Source of the DNA: Syntrophorhabdus sp. PtaB.Bin027
GTDB taxonomy: Bacteria; Desulfobacterota; Syntrophorhabdia; Syntrophorhabdales; Syntrophorhabdaceae
Assembly: GCA_002067585.1 (NCBI GenBank)
Contig: MVQO01000179.1
Span: forward strand, 1-64,000
Direction: 5' to 3'
DNA: 64,000 nt
The position numbers were made by a program, and so were the translations under genes. The notes under the pieces were generated by a model that did no database searches, was not told the DNA's origin, and saw only the letters and a program-made list of their open reading frames with translations. Shown here one piece after another: positions 8,882 through 18,154 of this stretch. The stretch's first letter is position 1; the number at the start of each line of letters is the position of its first letter.

Positions 8882-9639
8882 TAAGGGGATTTTCCCTTCC
8901 TCATCTTGTTTATTTTGGCCGGTACACCCATTGCAATAGCCATTGGAGGAATATTTTTTGTTACCACTGCGCCCGTTCCTACAACAGCGCCGGAACCAAC
9001 GATAACTCCTCCCAGCAAAGCCACCCTGGCACCCAACCACACACCGTTCTCCAGCACAGAACCTCCTGTGATCCTGGTATCCTGCTGAGCTATGGGTATG
9101 TCGGTTCTGTCGAGGGCGTAACTCCCCCCACCTGTAATGTAACACTGCTGCCCTAAAGCCACGTCTTCACCGATAGTTACGGGATTATCTTTGCCGGCAT
9201 GAATTATCGTTTGGGCACCAATTCCGCAGCGAGACCCTATGCGTACCACTCCGTTCTTGCATGCAATGCGCACATGAGTTGAAAGCATGCAGTCGTCTGA
9301 CAATCTGATAGCAATGTCTTCTGAGGGGTTTCTCGCATCGAGAACACAACCCTCCCCGATAACGACCCTGTCACCGATGGATATGCGGTTGGGGTGACGC
9401 AGAATGATTTGTGAACCAAAGAGAACCCCTTTTCCGCACGATTTAAAGAGGAGTGGCCAGAAAAACTTTCTCAGCAAAAGTCCGCATGCACCAGGGATTA
9501 TCGACATCATCATGCACATTTCATAGTATAAACAATAGAGTACGGATCTACTTCCAACTATAGAATCCTGGTATCGACGAACAATGCTTTTATTGCCTGT
9601 AATGTCCTTATGTGTCCTGGTAATTTTTATATCTTTCAA
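8881..9639 (-). CDS. Left-handed beta-helix acyltransferase
   Basis: 252 residues. After about 60 N-terminal residues with a hydrophobic patch, the protein is built of hexapeptide turns (ISIGDRVVIGEGCV, VRIGSRCGIGAQTII, VTIGEDVALGQQCY) ending in the usual cap GSGAVVGTGAVVTKNIPP. This is the serine/O-acetyltransferase (LbH) fold that moves acetyl from acetyl-CoA to a sugar hydroxyl or amine. It is coupled to the flippase-like gene by a one-base TAATG overlap. Confidence 0.8.
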   Translation of the reverse strand: MKDIKITRTHKDITGNKSIVRRYQDSIVGSRSVLYCLYYEMCMMMSIIPGACGLLLRKFFWPLLFKSCGKGVLFGSQIILRHPNRISIGDRVVIGEGCVLDARNPSEDIAIRLSDDCMLSTHVRIACKNGVVRIGSRCGIGAQTIIHAGKDNPVTIGEDVALGQQCYITGGGSYALDRTDIPIAQQDTRITGGSVLENGVWLGARVALLGGVIVGSGAVVGTGAVVTKNIPPMAIAMGVPAKINKMRKGKSP

Positions 9640-9715
9640 TAATCTATTCCTTTAGATCTAACACCTGACGTCTCAGTCACCTGTTTCTGTAACTCAGACA
9701 AGTTCCACAGTCCTA

Positions 9716-10699
9716 TCATATATATCGTTCTTTCGTATACCACATGGCTGTTCGGCGAAGTCCTTCATCAATGTCAACTGAAGGCTTATAACCAAGTTCA
9801 CGTTTTGCCTTGTCAATTTTGAAGGCCCTCACCTGTCGGAACCAGTCTACCCGTCTGGGAAAGAGCGGGGGAGTCCAGTTAATTGGCTTGAATATCTTTT
9901 CACAAATATGCCCTGCCAGAACAAGCGGCATAATAGGCAGATGAATTATTCTCACTTTAATCCTCATAGCATCGCCGGTCTTCCGAACGAGCTCATTTAT
10001 CGGCAGGTATTCTTCGTCAGCTATCAAATATGTTTCCCCCCTGCCTTTGTCTGAATCTAAGGTCAGCATAAAACCATCGATCAGGTTATCAATGTAAACA
10101 GGGTGGTAGAACGTCATTCCGCTGCCAAACATGGGGAAATAGCCTTTTTTTGCCCAGCGGAAAATCATCAGGAATCTACCGGGGTCACCTGGTCCATAAA
10201 TAGCTGTTGGGCGAATAATTACAGCATTCATCCCCTGTTTCATAAATTCGTGAACCACCAACTCGCCCTCATATTTGGTCTGCTGGTAGTAGTCCGCAGG
10301 TGAAATAGGAGAATTCTCGTCACCGGGAGGATTGCTTACATGCCCGTGGACACCCTGGGTGCTGCAGTAAACAAACTTGAGCACGTTCCTCTTTGCTGCC
10401 GCCTCCAAAACATTCCGAGTGCCATTTACGTTAACATCATAATAATGTTTATCAGGCACATTAAGTTCCCTGAAAGCAGCGGCTAAGTGGAATACCATGT
10501 CAACGTTCTGCATGCTCTTTGCAACATCAGATTTATCCGTGACACTACCAACGATGAGTTCTGCTCCCTCTTTTTCGAGCTTATCCCAGGCAATACCTTT
10601 CTGGTAATCCAGCGACTTTACAGAATGGCCAGCAGAGAGCAGCCGCAGGACAAGAGCGGCACCAGTGAAGCCTGTGCCTCCCGTTACGAGTATTCTCAT
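9716..10699 (-). CDS. NAD-dependent sugar epimerase/dehydratase (extended SDR)
   Basis: 327 residues. N-terminal Rossmann motif TGGTGFTGAALV, a catalytic YQQTK (YxxxK) and the nearby CSTQGVHG serine region define an extended SDR. The AIYGPGDPGRF block is usual in this family. Substrate is probably a nucleotide- or lipid-linked sugar, not decidable from sequence. It overlaps the preceding GT4 gene by 4 bases. Confidence 0.85.
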   Translation of the reverse strand: MRILVTGGTGFTGAALVLRLLSAGHSVKSLDYQKGIAWDKLEKEGAELIVGSVTDKSDVAKSMQNVDMVFHLAAAFRELNVPDKHYYDVNVNGTRNVLEAAAKRNVLKFVYCSTQGVHGHVSNPPGDENSPISPADYYQQTKYEGELVVHEFMKQGMNAVIIRPTAIYGPGDPGRFLMIFRWAKKGYFPMFGSGMTFYHPVYIDNLIDGFMLTLDSDKGRGETYLIADEEYLPINELVRKTGDAMRIKVRIIHLPIMPLVLAGHICEKIFKPINWTPPLFPRRVDWFRQVRAFKIDKAKRELGYKPSVDIDEGLRRTAMWYTKERYI

Positions 10700-11901
10700 T
10701 CACCCACTCCTTTACCACTTCTCCCCAGCGGGTCTTTTTTCTTAATTTTTTGTTCAATCCAATCATAAGCTCCGTGCAGTCTGCGCTGGTGAGCAACATA
10801 AGTGTGTTCCTTTTCAACGAAACTTTTTCCCTTTTGTCCCAGGCGTGCCCTAAGTTGCTCGTCCTCGCTCAACTTCACAATTTCCTTTGAAAAATTGACC
10901 GGATCTGCTGGTGCTAAACAGGCTACATCTTTTGGAATAACCTGGCTGTGTGTATATAAATCCGTGAGAAGGACAGGCTTTCCGGAATGCAGATAAGGAA
11001 AGACTTTCATCGGTGTATTGATGCCCTTAATTCGTGGAGCAACTAAAATATCAGCCTCCGCAAGGTATTCATCCAGCTCTTCAAATGGTCTGGGCCCTAT
11101 GAAATGTGTCTTTGTCTCAATTCCCAGTCTTCTTGCTTTCTCTCCGTAGTGCTTGATGTCCTCCTGTGTTCCACCTATAATAACCAAATCAACCTTGTCC
11201 GTTGTCGCACAGGCCAATTTAAAGCTCTCAAGGAGCAGATCAATCCCTTGATATACCTCAAGATTACCAATGTAGAGAAGGATTAAATTATTGATGCCTA
11301 ATTCTTTTTTGAGTCTGCCTGAGTTTGGTAAATCCGGGTTCTTCAACTGTGAGATGTCATGGATAACCACAGTTTTCTGAGAGCCATTGCGGTCACACAA
11401 GTCAGCCAGTGCATTGCATACCGGCAGATTGATAAGGCTGTTGCCTATTGCCATCTTTTCCCACCAATTGAACAAGCGTGCAAAAATCGACAGTTGAGGT
11501 ATTTTCTCAATCATCTGCTGGGCAATTGAAGAATCCAAATCATACGCATAGGGAACCCCATACAGGAATTTCATCAACATAGCAATAAAAACAGCTTCCT
11601 CTCCAGCGTGAATGAGATCATAACGACGCTTACCAACCATCCTCCAGGCTTGAACAAGCATAAAGAAATCACATATAATCTTTTTCAAAGAAAATCCTGG
11701 ACGGATATGCCGGGTTATTCTCAAATTTGGAGTGCGGTGAATGCTGAGATTAGGCAGTGAAACATCTGATCCTTCATTATAAGTGAGCAGATCAACTTCC
11801 GTCCCATCACGCTCAGCAAGCCCCCGGAGGACAAGTAAGACATCGATGGGCGTTCCTCGATTTTGAAAAAACGGGTGTGGTGCAAGCACCAGTATTTTCA
11901 T
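10696..11901 (-). CDS. Glycosyltransferase family 4
   Basis: 401 residues with two Rossmann halves. The N-terminal half starts ILVLAPHPFFQNRGTPID, typical of GT4. The C-terminal half has LLYIGNLEVYQGIDLLLES, LVIIGG and the donor-site acidic region ADILVAPRIKGINTPMK. It would transfer a sugar from a nucleotide sugar with retention, probably in the cytoplasm on a lipid carrier. It sits 4 bases after the GlpD-like gene, within the same operon. Confidence 0.85.
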   Translation of the reverse strand: MKILVLAPHPFFQNRGTPIDVLLVLRGLAERDGTEVDLLTYNEGSDVSLPNLSIHRTPNLRITRHIRPGFSLKKIICDFFMLVQAWRMVGKRRYDLIHAGEEAVFIAMLMKFLYGVPYAYDLDSSIAQQMIEKIPQLSIFARLFNWWEKMAIGNSLINLPVCNALADLCDRNGSQKTVVIHDISQLKNPDLPNSGRLKKELGINNLILLYIGNLEVYQGIDLLLESFKLACATTDKVDLVIIGGTQEDIKHYGEKARRLGIETKTHFIGPRPFEELDEYLAEADILVAPRIKGINTPMKVFPYLHSGKPVLLTDLYTHSQVIPKDVACLAPADPVNFSKEIVKLSEDEQLRARLGQKGKSFVEKEHTYVAHQRRLHGAYDWIEQKIKKKDPLGRSGKGVGE

Positions 11902-11905
11902 AATA

Positions 11906-13543
11906 TCAGTTAAATTGCAGGTAATGCTTTTTCAGATCTTCTATTTCCTTCAGCTTATATATCTGAGTCCAACCCAAAAAAGAGGCTGCATAATCGGCCA
12001 CCCGAACCAATTCATCTTCCGGAGGCAAGCCGTCTGTGCCTCTGTCTGTCCGGCGTCTCACAATATCATCCAGGGTCAGGGCCATTTCATTCTCAATCAC
12101 ATAGGCAACCTCGCCCCGAACAAGATCAATGCCATTGTCTTTCCCTGCAGATATACTTACACACTGGGAAGCAGATTTGAGAACATCTTCAGCGAATGGC
12201 CCGTATGTTGACGCGATTCGTCTAACCTGCGATTCACCAAAGACAGAATCCCAACGGGTTTGCAAATTTGGTAAACGTTCTGGTTTGTCATCTGCAGTGG
12301 AGAAGCCTGTAGCTGTAACATAGTTTTCAATATATCTTTCAGGAAATAAGAAACCAAGCACACGTCGGGCCACACCGGCCGCTGTGGTATATTTGACACC
12401 AATTACGCTTACAACGCGTCTCTGACCAAATTCACTGTGGTCAAGAAGCCGAAAATGGTTCCAGGGTTTTAATTGGGGTCCAGTTGAACTACGAGTTAAA
12501 CTACCCGGGACGAGTCCGCCAAGGGCATGCTGTACATCGTGGAGGCCAAGATTAGCAGGAGGATAAGCTTTGTTAAAACCCTTGAGTAATTCAGCGCAAT
12601 GCTCTTCCTTAATCTTGAATTCTCCAGGATTGCCTTTATAGGCAAACCATTCTGTCCCAAGAAGTGAATGGCCTCTCCATGGTACGACAAAATAAAGCCT
12701 GCTTGCCGGGTCCGCTGGATCTCGCAATCCAACAGCTACCCTGTGAGAAAATATGGCTCGTGTAATCACGTTGACACCAGCCACAAAATGAAGATCGTGC
12801 AATTGTTTTTCAGCTTCTGCGGGTTTTATCAGGTCTCTGATCCAGGGACCGCAACAATTGGCCACCTTTTGTGCAACAACATCAAAATTCGTATTTCTTA
12901 TGAGGTCCCTGCACGTCACCGACACATAATGAGTATTCTTTCGTTCCATTTTTTCAGCGAGCACGTAATTGGCTATCCCGGCACCAGAATTGTAAGCTGA
13001 TCTTATAAAACCGAGCACCATCCTTTCTGTGTTCATGCATATGGCATCGTGCCATTCCGCACTCCCTCTCAAACCCTGAGTCTGCAGATCGGGAAGCAAC
13101 TGAAGGGTATCAGCCTTAGATAATACCCTACAGGGTGGTATGGCTTTGGAAGCCGGCATACCATCATTCCTGCTATGGCTGATCAGATTATAAAAAGATA
13201 AACCCGCAGTCAAAACCTCTTTTCCTTTGATTCCGTATCCGAAAATGGGCATGATGCATCGCAACGGATCAATCAGATGGGGGGCAAGCTGCAACATGCG
13301 CTTGCGCTCTCTGACCGATTCCATAACCCTGGATAGATCTAAACTCTGAAGGTAGCGCATTCCACCGTGAATAATCTTCTGAGTGTTGGCAGAAGTTGCT
13401 TCCCCAAAATCACCCTTCTCAATCAGAGCCGTGGTTAACCCGGCTGAGGATGCCATCCAGGCAAGAGTAGCACCGTATATCCCACCGCCGATGATTAACA
13501 AATCGAAGGGTTTTTCTACAAGACGTTCGGGGGCTCTCCTCAT
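11906..13543 (-). CDS. FAD-dependent glycerol-3-phosphate dehydrogenase-like oxidoreductase
   Basis: 545 residues. FAD motif LLIIGGGIYGAT (about residues 16-27) and the GlpD signature region EKGDFGEATSANTQKIIHGGMRYL are clear, as are the GWR-like substrate part (VVPWRGHSLLGTEW) and a C-terminal GlpD cap. Classical GlpD oxidises glycerol-3-phosphate to DHAP at the membrane. Its place between a GT4 and a GT39 gene suggests a substrate such as a glycerol-phosphate or polyol unit of the glycan; that is inference. Confidence 0.8.
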   Translation of the reverse strand: MRRAPERLVEKPFDLLIIGGGIYGATLAWMASSAGLTTALIEKGDFGEATSANTQKIIHGGMRYLQSLDLSRVMESVRERKRMLQLAPHLIDPLRCIMPIFGYGIKGKEVLTAGLSFYNLISHSRNDGMPASKAIPPCRVLSKADTLQLLPDLQTQGLRGSAEWHDAICMNTERMVLGFIRSAYNSGAGIANYVLAEKMERKNTHYVSVTCRDLIRNTNFDVVAQKVANCCGPWIRDLIKPAEAEKQLHDLHFVAGVNVITRAIFSHRVAVGLRDPADPASRLYFVVPWRGHSLLGTEWFAYKGNPGEFKIKEEHCAELLKGFNKAYPPANLGLHDVQHALGGLVPGSLTRSSTGPQLKPWNHFRLLDHSEFGQRRVVSVIGVKYTTAAGVARRVLGFLFPERYIENYVTATGFSTADDKPERLPNLQTRWDSVFGESQVRRIASTYGPFAEDVLKSASQCVSISAGKDNGIDLVRGEVAYVIENEMALTLDDIVRRRTDRGTDGLPPEDELVRVADYAASFLGWTQIYKLKEIEDLKKHYLQFN

Positions 13544-13583
13544 AGCTATACAAAATGTTTATGTAGCCTGTTCGCTTATATCG

Positions 13584-14384
13584 TTAATTATGAGGGGGGT
13601 GCATTAGACGTTTACGCAATTGCATTTTAAACTGGTTAAAAACAAAGTGCCGGAAATCTTCCAGCTTCCCATAAGGTTTCAAGATGGCTTTATCATCTGT
13701 AATCAAAGAACGCAAACTTGCAGAAGGGTACTTCGTGTCAAGGTTTCCGTTTACACTGAAACCAAAGCTGCCAGTCTTCAAGTATCCCCCTGCAACCGGC
13801 AATGGATCACTACCTGGCAGTATTGGGATTCCTTTTTGTATTGACTGTTCGAAATGCCTGGGATGTCGCCAAAAACGCGGACGACCACTGTTATCTCCGA
13901 GAAAAAACTCTCGGTCTCGACAGTCAGAGATAAGATCACTGATTATTCTTCCTCGTTTCCCGGTCCACTTGCCAACCCCCCAGGGTAGCACAGGTATGGC
14001 GCCAGATGCGCGCACGTTTTCGATCACATCACGTATGGAGTCACCATCCTTGAAAACAGTGTTTGTAGCCAGTGCCAAAACCTCTAAACCTTCAGCAGTC
14101 ACGATTTGCCGTCCACGAATCACCCACAATAGGTGTCCGTCGTTTCGTTTCGCCAGAAAACTTTCATTTTCGCTAAGCTGCTCATATTGCCAGAATAAAG
14201 ATAGACCTGAAACTGCAGTATCATCCTCATCTGCCAGCATTAACACACCAAAGAAGTTATCCTGACTTTTTTTATCAGCAGCGGCTGCTGAAAAGTTTTT
14301 GTAGGCCGCATCAAAAACATTGTCTGCAGGTACGTCCGGATACAGATGGACGTGGGCATCAACAAGAATCATAGAATTCTGCAT
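13584..14384 (-). CDS. Amidohydrolase/PHP-like metallohydrolase, function unknown
   Basis: 266 residues. The N-terminus LVDAHVHLYP gives the HxH metal site of TIM-barrel amidohydrolases and PHP proteins. A later HPRHFEQSIQKG and ILPGSDPLPV supply further candidate His and Asp ligands. I cannot name a substrate. It is 4 bases from the GT39 gene and 40 from the GlpD-like gene, so it belongs to the cassette; a role in processing a sugar or phosphodiester is possible. Confidence 0.6.
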   Translation of the reverse strand: MQNSMILVDAHVHLYPDVPADNVFDAAYKNFSAAAADKKSQDNFFGVLMLADEDDTAVSGLSLFWQYEQLSENESFLAKRNDGHLLWVIRGRQIVTAEGLEVLALATNTVFKDGDSIRDVIENVRASGAIPVLPWGVGKWTGKRGRIISDLISDCRDREFFLGDNSGRPRFWRHPRHFEQSIQKGIPILPGSDPLPVAGGYLKTGSFGFSVNGNLDTKYPSASLRSLITDDKAILKPYGKLEDFRHFVFNQFKMQLRKRLMHPPHN

Positions 14385-14388
14385 TGCC

Positions 14389-16407
14389 TTATCTTATTTC
14401 TATTTTCCAGACTTCCACTCTCCTATCACGTCCCGGTATAAACACCTGAACATCTTTGACCTGTCCTGGCCAGACTGATTCAGGATCCAGCTTCAACGAA
14501 CCCCATCCCGGGTAAAGGGCGAGCCAGACACGTTTTGAATTTCGTGCAAGATCAATGACCTCGGGGATTGAACTTATCATGGGCTTACCTGACCACAACT
14601 CTCTTGTTCCACGGTCACGGCTTACAACCTCGTAATCCGCTGCATCTCTGGGGAAATAGATTGTGTATTCCCGGGACAGATAAAATCCAAGAGTATCGAC
14701 ATCTCGTGACACGATGATAGTATCACCATCATATGTTGCTCTATTCAAAAACTCTGCAGGCCACTCAAAATCCCATCTCTGATACCAGTGATCAGAGAAT
14801 CGTTCATACTTGCCAGTCCTATAAGCCACCGCATCCGAATTGGCATGGCACAGGTGAAATGTGTCAAAATCCTCAGTCAAGGAAAAACCAAACAAACACA
14901 ACCCAATAATTATATACTTCGTAATTCTTTTGGACTTCGTAAAATAACGTCCCAGTGCTTCAGCAACCTGTCCGGCAGACAACAAAGCGACGCACAGGAC
15001 TAATGGATACAGGAAGTACATGTACCTCGTCTCAAAAAAATTTGGCGGCTGAACTCCCATAAGGACAACAACAACCACAACAGGAATAGCCGGGTTCTTC
15101 AAAATAACTTCTAAAGTTGATTTGCGAATCCGGATTATCTGATATACAACTGCAAGCCCAAGACAAAACCCCAGTATCGGTAGTGTTCTTGCCCATTTAT
15201 TGATGACCGGCAAGTATAGATCCGGGAATACAAAAAATTGCTGGCGTATTGACCTCCGATAAGCCTTCACCGTATTCATCACACCATCTGCGTCATTCCA
15301 TGATTGACTTAACCATAGCGACACAAGCCAAAAAAACGCAAATACAAACAGTAAGAAAAGAAAATATATGTGTGGTTTTTCAAGAAAAATCTTTGGCTTT
15401 CTCAGTAAAACAATAAACATGATCACAGTACAAAGAGCAAACTGATGAAATACAGCACAACATGCCGCAACAGCAATTAGACCGCATAGCACTCGTTCTT
15501 CCATATCGACTCGTGCACGCTTTCGAAAAATGTAGTAACCATACCAGCCGGCTATGCAGACTGCCAGGAGAACTCCGGCAACCAAAAATAAGTTCTTGCC
15601 AAATAAATCCGCCCCAAAAGCTAACCAGGGCGGAACCATTTGGCCCTCTTTTATGAAATCAGCAGGCAAAGGGTTAGTCACACCAATAAAACGAAAGGGA
15701 TATTTAACCAGAAAAACGCCTATGAGGAGTACAATTATGCTCATCACAATATAAAGTCTCTGCCCTCGAAGCCTCTCTCGCCAGTTTTTATCGAGCCAGG
15801 TCAGAACGGGCAGAAACAAGAAGATTGCAACAAATAAAAACAACTCATGAGTTAAAACTCCGACCATTGCAACTGCAATTGCGAAATATCTTTTGATAGA
15901 AGTTTCGTCAAAAGAATGCCGGTACAAAGACCAGAAAAAACAAACAGCCACAAACTGAAATGGAGCATACATTCGTGCAAATTTAGAGAATTCTGTTTCC
16001 CAGGACGAGAAGGTGAGGATCATTGCCAGCAATATACTCCATGTTCGTTCGAGAAACTGGCGGCCCAGGAAATAAGACATGGCAATTGTCCCTGTTCCAA
16101 AGAGTGCAGCAGGCAAACGATATGCAAAATTTGTGTCGCCGAACAAATAAATTGATATAGCTGTCAGGTATTGCGGGAACATTCCCCGAACATAATACCC
16201 CCCATCTGAATATCTGGGCAAACCGAATTCCAGGATATTGCGCACACTTGTTACAAAATAGTATTCATCCTGAGCCAACTGGCGATCGCCAAGAGCATAC
16301 ATCCGAAACCAGAATCCAGAGGCCATCAGAACCAGCAAGAGGGAAACGGTGATCAGAATGCTACAGTCAGAAGTGGCTTGGCACTTAAAAGTATCAGTTT
16401 TTTCCAA
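14389..16407 (-). CDS. GT39/ArnT-type membrane glycosyltransferase
   Basis: 672 residues with about 12 membrane segments followed by a soluble C-terminal part (about 530-672). The first outside loop has DRQLAQDEYYF, matching the acidic pair of PMT/ArnT-type GT-C enzymes, and the region EFSKFARMYAPF is also family-like. These enzymes use polyprenyl-phosphate sugars on the periplasmic side. The start is a TTG at 16407 without a good ribosome-binding site; no in-frame ATG precedes the first helix, so the N-terminus is uncertain. Confidence 0.8.
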   Translation of the reverse strand: MEKTDTFKCQATSDCSILITVSLLLVLMASGFWFRMYALGDRQLAQDEYYFVTSVRNILEFGLPRYSDGGYYVRGMFPQYLTAISIYLFGDTNFAYRLPAALFGTGTIAMSYFLGRQFLERTWSILLAMILTFSSWETEFSKFARMYAPFQFVAVCFFWSLYRHSFDETSIKRYFAIAVAMVGVLTHELFLFVAIFLFLPVLTWLDKNWRERLRGQRLYIVMSIIVLLIGVFLVKYPFRFIGVTNPLPADFIKEGQMVPPWLAFGADLFGKNLFLVAGVLLAVCIAGWYGYYIFRKRARVDMEERVLCGLIAVAACCAVFHQFALCTVIMFIVLLRKPKIFLEKPHIYFLFLLFVFAFFWLVSLWLSQSWNDADGVMNTVKAYRRSIRQQFFVFPDLYLPVINKWARTLPILGFCLGLAVVYQIIRIRKSTLEVILKNPAIPVVVVVVLMGVQPPNFFETRYMYFLYPLVLCVALLSAGQVAEALGRYFTKSKRITKYIIIGLCLFGFSLTEDFDTFHLCHANSDAVAYRTGKYERFSDHWYQRWDFEWPAEFLNRATYDGDTIIVSRDVDTLGFYLSREYTIYFPRDAADYEVVSRDRGTRELWSGKPMISSIPEVIDLARNSKRVWLALYPGWGSLKLDPESVWPGQVKDVQVFIPGRDRRVEVWKIEIR

Positions 16408-16502
16408 TTTTGCGGGTCTGTCTACTGAATGAAGTTAACTTCAAAATTACGAAGGGCTACAAACGACAAAGCATAAATGAAGGCCTTGCCTGGGAATATC
16501 TA

Positions 16503-18029
16503 TTAATTGCTCTTTAGGCTGTGAAACGCAAGGAATCCCATTTGGTATAAGTTCCGTAAAAATTCTCGAGTCTTAGGAATACAGAACAAGACAAGGATAT
16601 ATACACCTGTTCCGAACGGGGCGAACGATGCGACCCCTATTAACACATTTTGAGGTTCCCAGACTGTCCTTAGAAATGTCATTAGAATTGACACCCCGCA
16701 AGCTGTTACAACAAAAGGGGCACAAGCCAAAATCAACTTTAAACCGGACATGCCGATTTTTTTGCTCACAAAAAAAACAAGCCAAAGACGAGTGACAATT
16801 CCACTCAACACAAATCCCACTGCAACTCCCATTATACCCCAGGGCAACCCTGCGAGGATGCATGCGAGAACAACGACAACCGTAACAGCCCACCAAACCG
16901 CCATACTATTAGGTTTTCCTGAGGCCACGAGAATAGTTCCGAGCAGCCATGATATGGGTTCCAGTAAACCAAATATGGCAAGCAATTTAAAAACCGGTAT
17001 CGTTTCTATCCATTGGTTACCGAGCATCAAAAGTACAATCCAGTCAGCGTTCGAGAAAATTACCATAACCAGAATAGAACCCCCAAAACACAGGATCTCC
17101 GTTAATTTGATGGTAGCCCTTCTGAATTGGCTGGGGTCAATAATAAGCCTTGAAAACATAGGGGTTGACACTTTCATAACCGGAGGAAGAATCTGCGCCA
17201 GGGGTGTGTTCAAAAGCGCTTGAGCTTTTGAGTAGAATCCAACAGCAGCTCCACCAAGAAATTTGCCTATCAGAATATTATCCATATTGTGGTTGGCGAA
17301 AGCCAACATGCTACAGATGGTTTGAGCCCCACCGAACTCTAAGAGCTTACGAAGGCCTGCTGCTCGCTTCGGAAACCCCGGCCTCCATCCCGATTTCAAC
17401 CATAAAAAGATTGTCCCTGAGATTGTATTGGCAGCCTGCATGATAATCAAAGCCCAAAATCGCAATCCAAAAAAAGCTGAAATAATCCCGCAGATTACAC
17501 CTACCAGCAAAGCAGACAGATCCCGAGCCGCAAGTGTCCCAAACCTCATTTGTCTCTCTAAAACTGCTGAATGTTGCGCACCCAAACTGCTTATGATTGC
17601 AATCCCACCAAATGCTATAGTTATACTTTGCGCACGAGGCTCTCCATAAAAAAAACCAATTATTGGTGCGCAGGCGAAACATACTGTCATAGCTATTAAA
17701 CCTAATAACACATTCACCCAGAAGAGACCTGTCAACTGGTCTTCTGTAATGGACTGCTTCTGAATGGTTGCGATAGATAATCCAAAATCTCTGAACATGG
17801 TGACAAATCCAATGAACGAGGAAACCATTGCTACAAGACCAAAATCGGAAGGTGTAAGGAGGCGTGCCATCACAACAGTGCTGCCGGCGCGCAGCAAAAA
17901 TTTAAGGGCTTGATTACCAATCGAAATAGCCCCACCACGTATCGACTTTTTTCTGAGATCACTCAGGTCAACGTCATTAAAAAAAGCTCCATTGTTTTTA
18001 TTATCTACTCGCATTTGTCGAGAATACAT
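16503..18029 (-). CDS. Wzx-type oligosaccharide flippase (WzxC-like)
   Basis: 508 residues with about 12-14 membrane helices and the start ISIGNQALKFLLRAGSTVVMARLL typical of MOP-superfamily polysaccharide exporters. Motifs such as LLTPSDFGLVAMVSSF are WzxC-like. It would move lipid-linked repeat units across the inner membrane for polymerisation. Together with 24811-26175 (Wzy/ligase), 61565-62938 (Wzz) and 62975-63736 (Wza) it completes a Wzx/Wzy pathway. Confidence 0.9.
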   Translation of the reverse strand: MYSRQMRVDNKNNGAFFNDVDLSDLRKKSIRGGAISIGNQALKFLLRAGSTVVMARLLTPSDFGLVAMVSSFIGFVTMFRDFGLSIATIQKQSITEDQLTGLFWVNVLLGLIAMTVCFACAPIIGFFYGEPRAQSITIAFGGIAIISSLGAQHSAVLERQMRFGTLAARDLSALLVGVICGIISAFFGLRFWALIIMQAANTISGTIFLWLKSGWRPGFPKRAAGLRKLLEFGGAQTICSMLAFANHNMDNILIGKFLGGAAVGFYSKAQALLNTPLAQILPPVMKVSTPMFSRLIIDPSQFRRATIKLTEILCFGGSILVMVIFSNADWIVLLMLGNQWIETIPVFKLLAIFGLLEPISWLLGTILVASGKPNSMAVWWAVTVVVVLACILAGLPWGIMGVAVGFVLSGIVTRLWLVFFVSKKIGMSGLKLILACAPFVVTACGVSILMTFLRTVWEPQNVLIGVASFAPFGTGVYILVLFCIPKTREFLRNLYQMGFLAFHSLKSN

Positions 18030-18107
18030 CTTGAGGGCTTATCCCACCAAAAGGGTATAGCTGATTCGAACAAAAACAAACCATTTCATTAAAACGACAA
18101 CCCTATT

Positions 18108-18123
18108 GCTTGTTCGGACAAGC
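18108..18123. other. Short perfect hairpin
   Basis: GCTTGT-TCGG-ACAAGC between the GT2 and flippase genes. It can form a 6-bp stem with a tetraloop. No T run follows on either strand, so it may be an RNA stem or protein site more than an intrinsic terminator. Confidence 0.4.
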
Positions 18124-18154
18124 GTTACAAAGCGATATGTCCCTTTGCTCTTTT

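Noticed and set aside
8882-9145. Longer start for the flippase-like gene, from 9145
   Set aside because: The extra 88 residues are an out-of-frame reading of the acyltransferase gene (Cys/Arg/Gly-rich, not family-like); the TAATG at 8881 fits coupled translation.
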